The notes: generated from the letters alone by a model not told the origin. Counted from the first letter of the stretch, positions 26,842 through 36,068 are shown. The stretch is DNA of 64,000 nucleotides from Methylobacterium oryzihabitans (GCF_004004555.2 NZ_SACP01000028.1:1-64000); one strand, 5' to 3'. Numbers and translations are program-made.

Positions 26842-28074
26842 CTACCCGACCGGCCGCTCGTCGGCGACGACCTTGCCGTCGTTCGGCAGGGTGCCGGGGG
26901 CGACCAGCTCGACCGTGCCGCGCAGCTTCGTCACCGCCCGCAGGGTCTCGCCGACCGCCTCGGCCAGCGCCGCGCCGCCCGAGGCCGCCTCGGCCCGCAG
27001 GGTCATGGCGTCGGCCTCGTCGGCGCGGGTGACGACGAGGCGCAGGCGCCCCAGTTCGGGGTGGCGGCGGGCGATCTCGGCGACCTGTTCGGGACGCACG
27101 AACATGCCCTTCACCTTCGCGGCCTGATCGGCCCGGCCCATCCAGCCGCGGATGCGCGGCCCGGTGCGCCCGCACGGGCTGATCCCCGGCAGGGCCGCCG
27201 TGAGGTCGCCGAGGGCGTAGCGGATCAGCGGCCGGTCGGGGTCGAGCACCGTGACGACGATCTCGCCGACCTCGCCCTCCGGCACCGGGTCGCCGGTGCC
27301 CGGCCGGACGATCTCCAGGAGGATGTCCTCGTTGACCACCAGCCCCTCGCGGGCGGCGGTCTCGTAGGCGATGAACCCGACGTCGGCGGTCGCGAACGCC
27401 TGGTAGGCGTCGATGCCGTGGCCGGCGATTTCCTGTTGCAGCGAGGGCGGGAAGGCCGCACCCGAGACGAGCGCCTTGCGCAGGGACGAGGCGTCGCGCC
27501 CGGCCTTGCCCGCCGCCTCGACCAGGATCCGCAGGAAGTCCGGCGTGCCGCAATAGCCGGCCGGCCGGTAGGCCTCGATGAGGTCGAGCTGCTGCTCGAC
27601 GTTGCCGGGCCCGGCCGGGATCACCGCGCAGCCGAGCGCCCGGGCGGCGGTGTCGAAGATGAAGCCGCCCGGCGTCAGGTGATACCCGAAGGTGTTGAGC
27701 ACCACCTCGCCGGGCGCGAAGCCGGCGGCGGCGAGGCAGCGGGCGCCGCCCCACGGATCGTCGCCGCTGCGCTGCGGCTCGAAGATCGGCCCCGGCGAGG
27801 TGAACAGCCGGGCAAAGCCCCCCACCTCCCCCGGCACGAAGCCGCCGAAGGGCAAGGCGGCGCGCTGGAGCGCCGGCATCTCGCCCTTGCGCAGGACCGG
27901 CAGCCGGGCGAGGGCGGCGCGGTCGGCGACGGAATCCGGGTCGATCCCGGCGAGGTGGGCGGCGTAGGCCGGCGCGCGCAGGGCCGCGGCGAGCGCCGCG
28001 GGCAGGCGGGCGAACAGGTCGGCCTCGCGGGCGGCCGGGTCCCGGGTCGCGCGGGCGTCGGGGTGCTGGGGCAT
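26842..28074 (-). CDS. PaaK-like phenylacetate-CoA ligase family protein
   Basis: A 410-residue ANL-superfamily protein of the short PaaK-like type: LPVLRKGEMPALQRAALPFG at the N-terminus, the nucleotide-loop position reading LFTSPGPIFEPQRSG, then VLNTFGYHLTPGGF, YCGTPDFLRILVEAA, AYQAFATADVGFIAYE, and a C-terminal lobe GWMGRADQAAKVKGMFVRPE with the terminal Lys in GKVVADE. The usual SSGTTG phosphate loop is altered to TSPGPIFEP, which matches a PaaK subgroup. It likely activates an aryl or short acyl acid with CoA. It stands alone; a role with the liv importer is possible but there is no linkage. Confidence 0.88.
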   Translation of the reverse strand: MPQHPDARATRDPAAREADLFARLPAALAAALRAPAYAAHLAGIDPDSVADRAALARLPVLRKGEMPALQRAALPFGGFVPGEVGGFARLFTSPGPIFEPQRSGDDPWGGARCLAAAGFAPGEVVLNTFGYHLTPGGFIFDTAARALGCAVIPAGPGNVEQQLDLIEAYRPAGYCGTPDFLRILVEAAGKAGRDASSLRKALVSGAAFPPSLQQEIAGHGIDAYQAFATADVGFIAYETAAREGLVVNEDILLEIVRPGTGDPVPEGEVGEIVVTVLDPDRPLIRYALGDLTAALPGISPCGRTGPRIRGWMGRADQAAKVKGMFVRPEQVAEIARRHPELGRLRLVVTRADEADAMTLRAEAASGGAALAEAVGETLRAVTKLRGTVELVAPGTLPNDGKVVADERPVG

Positions 28075-28225
28075 CGGATCCTCCCTGGCCTACAGCCTTG
28101 TTGTTCTGTCCGGGCCTGCGCCGGCGCGCGGCACGCCGACGGCCCGGAGGCGGTCGCTCCGCCCCGGGCCGTTGCTACCGTACCGGCCACGGCTCCAACA
28201 AGGTGCCGGGCGGGCGATGCTTGAT

Positions 28226-28378
28226 GGCGGGCGCGAAGAGCGCCCCGCGGAGCGGGTTCGAGGGGACGAATGTCCCCTCGAACGCAGAGCGGAGCGAGAG
28301 CCGAGTGAGCGGATGCGAACGCCGGCGCCTGAGGCTAAGCGGGAAACCAGGGCCATCGCTTTGAAGCGATTGCCCTGC
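28226..28378 (+). repeat. Family B dispersed element, copy B1
   Basis: Consists of successive hairpins: GGGCGCGAAGAGCGCCC, CCGCGGAGCGG, TTCGAGGGGACGAATGTCCC, then GCAGAGCGGAGCGAGAGCC, GCCTGAGGC and the terminal GGGCAATCG-type hairpin (GGGCCATCGCTTTGAAGCGA). It lies between the PaaK-like gene and the small DUF-rich operon. Reversed relative to the copy at 48671-48874. Confidence 0.8.
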
Positions 28379-28393
28379 GGGCGACGCCGCGAT

Positions 28394-28585
28394 CTACAGC
28401 GCCCCGGGGCCGACCGGCGGCGCGGGCACGTCCGGCTCGGGCGGCTCGTCGATGCCGGGATCGCGCTGCGGCGCGGGCGCCGGGGGCGCGTCGTCGGGCG
28501 GCGGGGTCTCGGGCAGGCCCGGCGGCAGGGCGCCGGGCGGGGGCTCGTCGGGATCGCCCGGGAGCGGCAGACCGGGATTGGCCAT
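28394..28585 (-). CDS. Small proline-rich protein (63 aa)
   Basis: A 63-residue Pro/Asp/Gly-rich protein, starting MANPGLPLPGDPDEPPPGAL. Its ATG overlaps the stop of the DUF1236 gene (TCACCAT on the plus strand reads ATGGTGA-like overlap), so it is translationally coupled to it. Low complexity means the coding call relies on coupling and frame. Function unknown. Confidence 0.55.
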   Translation of the reverse strand: MANPGLPLPGDPDEPPPGALPPGLPETPPPDDAPPAPAPQRDPGIDEPPEPDVPAPPVGPGAL

Positions 28586-28998
28586 CACTCGATCACCTCC
28601 ACGATGCGGCGGGTGCCGGGCTCGACCAGCACCGGATGGTCGTTGACGATCGTGTAGTTGACGCCCCTGAGAGCGAATTCCGGCGGCACGTCGTAGTACA
28701 CCACCCCGCCCTCCGGCAGGACGGTGCCGACGCGGACCGGCCCGGAGAACGCGAAGGACGGCCGGCGCTCGCCCATGGCGTAGAGGCGGAAGCGCTCGCG
28801 CCGGTCGATCCCCAGGAGGCTGTTGGCGGTGCCGACCGCCGCCCCGACGGCGCCGCCGACCGCGGCCCCGAGCGGGCCGGCGATGGCCTCGCCGCGGGCG
28901 GCGCCCTCCTGCGCCCCGCGGGCGGTGCCCTGGGCCTGCGCCGCGGAGGCGAACCCGAGGCCGAGGAGGGCGGCGAGGGCGAGAGCCGGACGCGGCAT
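28585..28998 (-). CDS. DUF1236 domain protein, exported
   Basis: A 137-residue protein with a signal peptide (PRPALALAALLGLGFASAAQAQ), a Gly/Ala-rich segment resembling a glycine-zipper (AGPLGAAVGGAVGAAVGTA), and a C-terminal DUF1236 domain (VGTVLPEGGVVYYDVPPEFA then NYTIVNDHPVLVEPGTRRIV). DUF1236 proteins are periplasmic, numerous in Methylobacterium and rhizobia, and of unknown role. Start ATG 28998. Confidence 0.88.
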   Translation of the reverse strand: MPRPALALAALLGLGFASAAQAQGTARGAQEGAARGEAIAGPLGAAVGGAVGAAVGTANSLLGIDRRERFRLYAMGERRPSFAFSGPVRVGTVLPEGGVVYYDVPPEFALRGVNYTIVNDHPVLVEPGTRRIVEVIE

Positions 28999-29014
28999 TG
29001 TCGGCTCCCGGCGA

Positions 29015-29191
29015 TCAGAGGCGGGGCGAGCGGCCGCGCAGCATCCCGGTCACGGCCGAGACCGCGAACAGCACGAGGGCGACGAAGAACACCAGCTTGG
29101 CGGCCTCGACCGCGGTGCCGGCGACGCCGCCGAAACCGAGGAGGGCGGCGACCAGCGCGACGATCAGGAAGGTGACGGCCCACGACATCAT
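29015..29191 (-). CDS. DUF1328 family small membrane protein
   Basis: A 58-residue protein of two hydrophobic helices: MMSWAVTFLIVALVAALLGF and KLVFFVALVLFAVSAVTGML, the DUF1328 pattern. It ends 16 bases before the DUF1236 gene and is probably in the same unit. DUF1328 genes are widespread in Proteobacteria and stress-linked in some species, but function is unknown. Confidence 0.88.
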   Translation of the reverse strand: MMSWAVTFLIVALVAALLGFGGVAGTAVEAAKLVFFVALVLFAVSAVTGMLRGRSPRL

Positions 29192-29362
29192 CGAACGGAT
29201 TCCCGGCTGACGAGAGGGGAACCGTCGCGCCCCGGTCCACCCGAAGCGCGACGGTTCCGATGAGTCGAGAACGGCCACGCTGGAGATCCGGTTCCCGGAG
29301 CCCTCTCGTGGCTGCGGGCCCGCGGCGGGCTTCCCCGTCGGCGAACACGGCTGCACCAAGGG

Positions 29363-29398
29363 CGAGGGGGCCGTCGCCCCGAAGCGACGGCCCCCTCG
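29363..29398 (-). terminator. Strong hairpin downstream of the FTR1 gene
   Basis: A 15-bp perfect stem CGAGGGGGCCGTCGC/GCGACGGCCCCCTCG with loop CCCGAA. It lies 35 bases beyond the minus-strand FTR1 stop, the position expected for its terminator, and upstream of the DUF1328 gene. Confidence 0.7.
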
Positions 29399-29432
29399 CG
29401 GCCCCGTCCCGATGATGGCGCCGGTCCCGCCC

Positions 29433-30254
29433 TCAGCGCGGGGCGACCCGCGCCGGCGCCGCCGCCCGGTCGTTCGACCGCCCGCGGACCCGCATCAGGG
29501 CCATCCCGGCCAGAGCCGCGAGCACGATCGCACCCTGGATCCCCAGCGCCTCCCAGGAGCCGTTGAAGCCGAGGCCGGTCACGAAGTCCGGCACGCCGTC
29601 GTTGCTGACCGGCACGATCACCTGCTCCTGGAGCTCCTGGATCGCGTCGCCGACGAGCTTGAGGCCCATCACGAACAGGAAGGCCGAGGTGAGCAGGAAC
29701 ATCGGCCGCAGCGGCAGGCGCAGGGCGAGCCACTGCATCGCCACGAACATGCCCGCGAGGGCGAGCGCCGCGACGCCGAGGCCGGCGAGCAGCGCGCCGT
29801 CGAAGCCATTGGCCGAGCGCGCGAGGGCGTGGAGGAACAGCACCGTCTCGGCGCCCTCGCGGAACACCGCCAGGAAGGCGATGCCGGCGAGCGACAGGGT
29901 CGTGCCGGCGCCGAGCGCCCGCTCGGCGAGCCGGTTGAGGTCGGCCTGCCACGCCTTCGGGTCCTGCCGCACGAACAGCCAGCCGCTCATGTAGAACATC
30001 AGCGCGGCCGCGAGCAGCATCACGACGGCCTCGATCAGGTCGTTGTGGTTGCCGTCGAAATAGGTCTCGAACACCCACGCCATGCCGAGGCTGGCGAGCG
30101 CCGCGGCGGCGGCGCCGGCATAGAGCGGGGTGATCCGCTCGGCGGCGCCGGCCCGGCGCAGGAAGGCGGCGAGCGCCGAGATCACCAGGAGGGCTTCGAG
30201 GCCCTCCCGGAACAGGATCGTGAACGCCTGGGCGAACGTCGAGCCGTCGGTCAT
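29433..30254 (-). CDS. efeU: FTR1 family iron permease (EfeU-like)
   Basis: A 273-residue membrane protein with seven membrane segments and the two iron-binding motifs of the Ftr1/EfeU family: FREGLEALLV (residues 15-24) and FREGAETVLF in the fourth helix. The partners EfeO and EfeB are not adjacent, so it may work alone or with distant genes. An iron-control-element-like palindrome lies about 50 bases upstream of ATG 30254. Confidence 0.93.
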   Translation of the reverse strand: MTDGSTFAQAFTILFREGLEALLVISALAAFLRRAGAAERITPLYAGAAAAALASLGMAWVFETYFDGNHNDLIEAVVMLLAAALMFYMSGWLFVRQDPKAWQADLNRLAERALGAGTTLSLAGIAFLAVFREGAETVLFLHALARSANGFDGALLAGLGVAALALAGMFVAMQWLALRLPLRPMFLLTSAFLFVMGLKLVGDAIQELQEQVIVPVSNDGVPDFVTGLGFNGSWEALGIQGAIVLAALAGMALMRVRGRSNDRAAAPARVAPR

Positions 30255-30302
30255 GGGTGCGGTTTCCGGTGGTTGCGGCGGGCGCGCGGATCGGCCGGGG
30301 TC

Positions 30303-30323
30303 AGTTTAGAACGATGTTAAACT
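30303..30323 (-). promoter_or_regulatory. Candidate iron control element (Irr/Fur-type box)
   Basis: AGTTTAGAACGATGTTAAACT, an imperfect palindrome with AGTTTA...TAAACT arms. TTTAGAA followed by three bases and TGTTAAA resembles the rhizobial iron control element TTTAGAA-N3-TTCTAAA with two mismatches. It is 49 bases upstream of the FTR1 start, where it could overlap the promoter. Confidence 0.5.
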
Positions 30324-30500
30324 ATTGATCCGCAACGCATTTCCGCCCTCCTTATGGCGACGGCCGGACGCCCGCAAGTGTCCCCGGCGCAGGTCCGGCC
30401 CGCATCCGGCCGGCGAGCAACAATTGATAGGGCCGCGCGGCGGCGGCGGGCGCACAAGGATCGGCCGGGGCGCCGCCCCCGCATGGTCCCCGGAGAACCG

Positions 30501-31511
30501 ATGACCCACCGCGACATCATCGTGATCGGCGGCTCGTCCGGCGCCACGGCGCCGCTCAAGGCGATCCTGCACGCCCTCCCGCCCGATCTCGCCGCGGCGG
30601 TGTTCGTCGTGCTGCACGTCCCGGCCCGCAGCCTCGGCCTGCTCGCCACCGTCACGGCGGCGGCGGCGAGCCTGCCGGTCCAGGCGGCGAGCGACGGCCT
30701 CGCGATCCGGCCCGGCCAGATCTATCTCGGGGTGCCCGACCATCACCTGCTCCTCGCCGAGGGCCTGATCCGCCTCGGGCGCGGCCCGCGCGAGAACATG
30801 GCGCGGCCCTCGATCGATCCGCTGTTCCGCTCGGCGGCGGTGGCGTACGGCCCGCGGGTGATCGGCGTGCTGCTGAGCGGGCTGCTCAACGACGGGGCCT
30901 CGGGCCTGGAGGCGATTGGGCGCTGCGGCGGGGTCACCATCGTGCAGGACCCGGCCGACGCCCTCGCCGACGAGATGCCGCGCAGCGCGCTGGCGGCCGT
31001 GAACGTCGACCTGACGATCCCCGGCGCGCGGATCGGCGACGTCCTCGCCGACCTCGTGCGCGAGGCTCCCGGCCCGGCGCGGCCGGTCCCGGCGGAGATC
31101 CGCCTCGAGGTCGATATCGCCGCCGGCGAGCGGATCGACAGCGGCGTCCTGCGCCGGCTCGGCGATCCGGTGGCCCTGACCTGCCCGCATTGCAGCGGTG
31201 TCCTGTCGGACATCCGCGGCGCCAGTCCCCTGCGCTTCCGCTGCCAGGTCGGCCACGCCTTCACGGCCGAGGCGGTGGCCCACGAGCAGGAGGGCGCGGT
31301 CGACGAGGCCCTCCGGGTCGCCCTGCGCATCATCGAGGAGCGGGCCGAGCTGGTGGAGCGCATGGCCGAGGAGGGGCGCCGGAACGGCCGCGCCGCGGTG
31401 GCCGAGATGTACGGGGACCGGGCCCGGGAATACCGCCACTACGCCGACACGGTGCGCCGGGCGCTGCTCACCGGGTCGGGCACGCGCCCGCCGGGCGAGC
31501 CGGAGGCGTGA
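30501..31511 (+). CDS. cheB: CheB-type protein-glutamate methylesterase with C-terminal extra domain
   Basis: A 336-residue protein. Residues 1-190 are a CheB methylesterase domain without a receiver domain, with the catalytic triad apparently intact: S12 in GGSSGA, H39 in VVLHVP and D131 in LNDGASGL. The C-terminal part (about 215-336) has a CPHCSGVLSD and FRCQVGHAF pair that looks like a Cys/His metal site, followed by a long helical tail. ATG 30501 follows CGGAGA; ATG 30483 is an alternative. Adjacent to a CheB-CheR hybrid kinase, it likely belongs to the same signalling module. Confidence 0.9.
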   Translation: MTHRDIIVIGGSSGATAPLKAILHALPPDLAAAVFVVLHVPARSLGLLATVTAAAASLPVQAASDGLAIRPGQIYLGVPDHHLLLAEGLIRLGRGPRENMARPSIDPLFRSAAVAYGPRVIGVLLSGLLNDGASGLEAIGRCGGVTIVQDPADALADEMPRSALAAVNVDLTIPGARIGDVLADLVREAPGPARPVPAEIRLEVDIAAGERIDSGVLRRLGDPVALTCPHCSGVLSDIRGASPLRFRCQVGHAFTAEAVAHEQEGAVDEALRVALRIIEERAELVERMAEEGRRNGRAAVAEMYGDRAREYRHYADTVRRALLTGSGTRPPGEPEA

Positions 31512-31628
31512 GATGCCACGCCTGCGACACCATGGCCGCGGCAACCGCGCGGTCTTGAGGTACTGCCGCGCGGAGGAATGCCCTGCGCCGCGCTCCCGAT
31601 GCCGGCGCAACGACCACAGGAAGCGATC

Positions 31629-34600
31629 GTGGCCACACCGCCCGAGCCGGACGATCCCGCGAGCCGGCCCACCGTGATCGTCGCCGTCAGTGCGTCGGGG
31701 GCGGATACGCGCTCGCTCCATCCCCTCCTCGCCCGGGTGCCGATCCCCGAGCACGCCGCCCTGGTGGTGGTGCTCCAGCACCGCGAGGCGCTGGACGAGG
31801 ACGCCCTCGCCCGGGCGCTCGCGGAGGCGGGGCGGAGCACGAGCCCGGTCGTGGACGGCGCGCAGCCCGAGGGCGGCCGGCTCTACCTGCCGGACGCCAA
31901 CGTGATCCTGAGCCTCGACGGCGGCCGGTTCCGGCTGCGCCCGGCGGAGCAGAGGGTCGGGGAGCGCGGCACGATCGACAGCTTCCTGGTCTCCCTCGCC
32001 CGGGAGGAGGACGGGCACGGCCTCGCGGTCGTCCTCGCCGGGACCGGGGGCGAGGGGACCCTCGGCTTCAAGGCGGTCAAGGAGGGCGGCGGCCTGACCC
32101 TGGCCGAGGAGACCGAGGAATCCCGCTCCGGCGGGCTCGCCGCCAGCAACAGCGCCGCGGCGCTCGCCGACGCGGTCCTGCCCCTCGACGGGCTGATCGA
32201 GCGGATCGGCGCCTGCATCGCCCAGGTCGGCGAGCAGGGTCTGGCCTCCGCCCGCCTCGACCCGGCCGAGACCGCCGCGGCGCTCGCCACCATCGCGGCG
32301 ATCCTGCGCAACAAGACCGGCCACGACTTCCACGGCTACAAGCCCGGCACGTTCCTGCGCCGGGTCCAGCGCCGGATGCAGGTGGTGCAGGCCGCGACCC
32401 TGCGGCACTACGAGGAGATCCTGCGCGGCCGGCCCGACGAGGCGCTGCAACTGTTCAACGACCTGCTGATCGGCGCCACCCAGTTCTTCCGCGACCCGCG
32501 CGAGTTCGATCTGCTCGAACGCGAGGTAATCCCGGCTTTGTTCGAGAACAAGACGCGCAACGACCAGCTCCGGGTGTGGGTGATCGGCTGCTCGACGGGC
32601 GAGGAGGCGTACTCGATCGGCATCCTGCTGCGCGAGCACATGGCGACGCTCGACGAGGTGCCGCAGGTCCAGATCTTCGCCACCGACCTCGACGGCCGCG
32701 CCCTCGCCTCGGCCCGGGCCGCCCGCTACGCCGCCAGCATCGCGGCCGACCTGACGCCGGAGCGGCTGGCGCGCTGGTTCGTCCGCGAGGGCAACACCTA
32801 CTGCATCGTCAAGGAATTGCGGGAGATGTGCATCTTCTCCCAGCACAGCATCGTCAAGGACGCGCCGTTCTCGCGCCTCGACCTCGTGTCGTGCCGCAAC
32901 CTGCTGATCTACCTCGACGCCGACCTCCAGGACCGGGTGGTGCCGCTGTTCCACTTCGCCCTGAAGCCGGACGGGTTCCTGTTCCTGGGCAATTCCGAGA
33001 ACACCTCGCGCCACACCAAGCTGTTCGCTCCGGTCGAGAGCCGCTCGCGCATCTTCCGCCGGATCGAGACCGGGCAGCGGATCCTGCCGGACTTCCCGTT
33101 CGCCGCGGTGGACCGGCGCCTCGTCGGCGGCGGCCTGACGGCGGAGCGGCCGCGCCCGGCGGAGACGCCGCTGGTGCGGCGGGCCGAGCGCTTCGCCGAG
33201 CGCTTCGCCCCGGCCTACGTCATCGCCGACGAGGCCTACAACGTCCTGCACTTCTCCGGGCGCACCGGGCGCTACATCGACCCGGCCGGGGGCGCGGCCA
33301 GCCTGAACCTGCTCCAGCTCATCCATCCCGACCTGCGCCTGGACCTGCGCACGGTGCTGACCAGGGCCGCCGAGACCGGCGAGACGGTCCAGGCGGACGG
33401 CCTGCGGATCGGCCAGAACGGCCACACCCTGATGGTCGACATCGTGGTCGAGCCGGTGCGCGACGGCCCGAACCCGACGCTGAGCTTCTTCGTGCTGTTC
33501 AAGGACGGCGCCGCCGCCGCGGCCGATCCCGCCGCCGCCCTGCCGAGCCACACCGAGCACACCGAACGGCTCGAAGCCGAGCTGCGCACGATCAAGGACC
33601 GGCTCCAGGCGACGATCGAGGAGCTCGAGAGCACCAACGAGGAGCTGAAATCCTCCAACGAGGAGTACCAGTCGCTCAACGAGGAGCTGCAATCCGCCAA
33701 CGAGGAACTGGAGACCTCGAAGGAGGAGCTGCAATCGGTCAACGAGGAACTGACCACCGTCAACGGCGAACTCGGGCACCGGGTGCAGGAACTCGGCCGG
33801 GCCAACAGCGACCTCAAGAACTTCCTCGAGAGCACCCAGATCGCGACGGTGTTCCTCGACAACGAGCTGCGGGTGACGAACTACACCCCGACGGTGGCCG
33901 AGATCTTCCACCTCGTCGAGTCCGATACCGGCCGGCCGATCGGCCACATCAAGTCGCGCATCGCCTACGAGGAACTGCAGGACGACGCCCGCCGGGTGCT
34001 GCGCACGCTCAGCGTGGTCGAGCGCGAGATCACCGGCTCGACGACGGGCGCGCAGTACATCGTGCGGGTGCTGCCCTACCGCAGCGTCGACAACTTCATC
34101 GCCGGCGTGGTCGTGACCTTCGTCGACATCACGGCGCGCAAGCAGGCCGAGGAACGCCAGATGGCGAGCGAGCGCCGCCTGCGCGCCCTCGTCGAGGGCA
34201 TCCCGCAACTGGTCTGGCGCGCCGACGGCGACGGCCGGCTGACCTGGACCAGCCCGCAATGGACCGCCTATACCAGCCTGTCGGAGACCGCGAGCCAGGA
34301 CCTCGGCTGGCTCCGGGCGCTGCACCCGCAGGACCGCGAGCAGGTCGCGGCGGCCTGGGCGGCGGCGGGCCGCACCGGCCTGTTCGAGATGGAGGGCCGG
34401 ATCGCCCCGGCGGGCGAGACCCGCTACCGCTGGTTCAAGATGCGGGCGATGCCGGTCCACGACGCCCGCGGCGAGGTCGTCGAGTGGCTCGGCACCTCGA
34501 CCGACGTCGACGACCTGCGCCAGATGCAGGAGCAGCAGAACGTGATGGTGGCGGAGCTGCAGCACCGCACCCGCAACCTCATCGCGGTGGTGCGCTCGAT

Positions 34601-35159
34601 CGCCGAGCAGACCATGACGGCGAGCGACTCCCTCGACGCCTTCCGCGACCAGTTCAACGACCGCCTCACCGCCCTGTCGCGGGTTCAGGGCCTGCTCTCG
34701 CGCGCCGGCGAGCACCCGATCACCCTGCGCGGCCTGATCCGCTCGGAGCTCGACGCGCTCGGCGCCGCCGAGATGGAGGACCGGATCGTCCTCGAAGGCC
34801 CCGACGTGTCCCTGCGCAAGGCCAGCGTGCAGACCTTCACCCTGGCCCTGCACGAACTCGCCACCAACGCCCGCAAGTACGGCGCCCTGGCGAGCCCGAA
34901 CGGGCGGCTGACGGTGACCTGGCGGATCGACGCGACCGAGCAGGAGAGGCGGCGGCTGATCCTCGAATGGATCGAGGAGGGCATCACCCGCGACGTCGAC
35001 GCCCCGGTCCGCCACGGCTACGGGCGCGAGCTGATCGAGCGCGCCCTGCCCTACGCCCTCGACGCCCGGACCCGCTACACCCTCGGCGAGGACACGGTGC
35101 ATTGCTCGATCGACCTGCCGCTCGGCGCGAGCGACCGGCGCCGCGACGAGGAGCGATGA
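31629..35159 (+). CDS. CheB-CheR-PAS-HWE histidine kinase hybrid
   Basis: A 1176-residue soluble signalling protein. Domains: CheB-like 15-195 (S23 in SASGA, H51, and GTGGEGT where the usual Asp is E142); CheR methyltransferase 210-480 with the SAM loop VIGCSTGEEAYS and NLLIYLD; PAS-like 520-630; a coiled coil 643-735 with repeated NEEL units; PAS domains at 735-840 and 850-965; and an HWE kinase from 970, with H979 in ELQHRTRNLIAVV and N-box HELATNARKYG at 1075-1085. The kinase would phosphorylate itself and an unknown response regulator. GTG 31629 is preferred for AGGAAG six bases upstream; an ATG at 31578 is possible. Confidence 0.93.
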   Translation: MATPPEPDDPASRPTVIVAVSASGADTRSLHPLLARVPIPEHAALVVVLQHREALDEDALARALAEAGRSTSPVVDGAQPEGGRLYLPDANVILSLDGGRFRLRPAEQRVGERGTIDSFLVSLAREEDGHGLAVVLAGTGGEGTLGFKAVKEGGGLTLAEETEESRSGGLAASNSAAALADAVLPLDGLIERIGACIAQVGEQGLASARLDPAETAAALATIAAILRNKTGHDFHGYKPGTFLRRVQRRMQVVQAATLRHYEEILRGRPDEALQLFNDLLIGATQFFRDPREFDLLEREVIPALFENKTRNDQLRVWVIGCSTGEEAYSIGILLREHMATLDEVPQVQIFATDLDGRALASARAARYAASIAADLTPERLARWFVREGNTYCIVKELREMCIFSQHSIVKDAPFSRLDLVSCRNLLIYLDADLQDRVVPLFHFALKPDGFLFLGNSENTSRHTKLFAPVESRSRIFRRIETGQRILPDFPFAAVDRRLVGGGLTAERPRPAETPLVRRAERFAERFAPAYVIADEAYNVLHFSGRTGRYIDPAGGAASLNLLQLIHPDLRLDLRTVLTRAAETGETVQADGLRIGQNGHTLMVDIVVEPVRDGPNPTLSFFVLFKDGAAAAADPAAALPSHTEHTERLEAELRTIKDRLQATIEELESTNEELKSSNEEYQSLNEELQSANEELETSKEELQSVNEELTTVNGELGHRVQELGRANSDLKNFLESTQIATVFLDNELRVTNYTPTVAEIFHLVESDTGRPIGHIKSRIAYEELQDDARRVLRTLSVVEREITGSTTGAQYIVRVLPYRSVDNFIAGVVVTFVDITARKQAEERQMASERRLRALVEGIPQLVWRADGDGRLTWTSPQWTAYTSLSETASQDLGWLRALHPQDREQVAAAWAAAGRTGLFEMEGRIAPAGETRYRWFKMRAMPVHDARGEVVEWLGTSTDVDDLRQMQEQQNVMVAELQHRTRNLIAVVRSIAEQTMTASDSLDAFRDQFNDRLTALSRVQGLLSRAGEHPITLRGLIRSELDALGAAEMEDRIVLEGPDVSLRKASVQTFTLALHELATNARKYGALASPNGRLTVTWRIDATEQERRRLILEWIEEGITRDVDAPVRHGYGRELIERALPYALDARTRYTLGEDTVHCSIDLPLGASDRRRDEER

Positions 35160-35175
35160 GGGCCGAGCCGCCTCG

Positions 35176-35928
35176 TCAGGGCCAGTCGACCGCCGGCAGC
35201 CCTTCGACGAGCGGCCGGGCGAAGCGGTAGCCCTGGAACAGGGTGGCGCCGGCCTCGCGCAGGGCCGCGACCTCGGCATCGGTCTCGACGCCCTCGGCGA
35301 TGACCGCGATCCCGAGGCGACGGCCGAGGTCGAGGAGGGTCGCGACGATCGTGGCGCGCACCGGGTCGGCGTCGAGGCCGCGGATCAGGCCCATGTCGAT
35401 CTTGACGAGGTCGGTGCGGAAATCGGCGAGCAGGCTGAGGCCGGCATAGCCGGCGCCGAAATCGTCCAGCGCCGTGAGGAAGCCGTGCTGGCGGTGCGCC
35501 GCGACGATCCGGGCGGCGTGGCCGGGATCGCGCAGGCGCTCCTTCTCGGTGAACTCGAACACGATGCGGTCGGGCGGGAAGCCGACCCGCCGCGCGGCGT
35601 CGAGGGAGCGGCGGATGCAGGCGACCGGCTCGTGCACCGCGTTCGGCAGGAAGTTGACCGAGAGCCGCGCCTCGGGATCGTCCCGGAAGAGGCCGGCCGC
35701 CAGCTCGATCGCCCGCACCCGCGCCTGCTGGTCGAACCGGTACACGGTGTCGTCGGTGACCTGCGACAGGATGGTGGAGGCTGGCTCGCCCGCCGGCCCG
35801 CGCACCAGCGCCTCGTAGCCCCAGACCCGGTGGTGCGTGAGATCGACGATCGGCTGGAACGCCATGGTGAAGGCGAACGGAAGCGGCTCGTCGTCCCGGC
35901 ACGCCCGGCACTCGGAAGGTGTCCGCAT
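35176..35928 (-). CDS. EAL domain cyclic-di-GMP phosphodiesterase
   Basis: A 250-residue stand-alone EAL protein. All key residues of an active enzyme are seen: EAL in YEALVRG, Asn in SVNFLP, Glu in FEFTEKE, the DDFGAGYAGLS metal loop, Lys in LVKIDMG and EGVET. A short Cys pair (CRACRDD) and an N-terminal FTMAFQPIVDL precede it. It converges with the hybrid kinase (17 bases between stops). Should hydrolyse c-di-GMP to pGpG. Confidence 0.93.
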   Translation of the reverse strand: MRTPSECRACRDDEPLPFAFTMAFQPIVDLTHHRVWGYEALVRGPAGEPASTILSQVTDDTVYRFDQQARVRAIELAAGLFRDDPEARLSVNFLPNAVHEPVACIRRSLDAARRVGFPPDRIVFEFTEKERLRDPGHAARIVAAHRQHGFLTALDDFGAGYAGLSLLADFRTDLVKIDMGLIRGLDADPVRATIVATLLDLGRRLGIAVIAEGVETDAEVAALREAGATLFQGYRFARPLVEGLPAVDWP

Positions 35929-36068
35929 CGACCGCCCGCCCGCCTCTTCCGAGATGACCTAACGTCACCCGGCCAGGATCTTTCCACGACTGCGGCGACG
36001 GAGGCAAGTCCGCGGCCATCCGCCGTGGCGGTCGCGGCGCGGGCGGCGGGCGGGCGCCCGCCCGAGTC

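Noticed and set aside
30306..35279. A 1657-residue minus-strand reading frame opposite the CheB-CheR hybrid
   Set aside because: It is an antisense shadow of the real gene at about 70% GC: low-complexity Arg/Gly/Ala/Asp content, no domain, no ribosome site.
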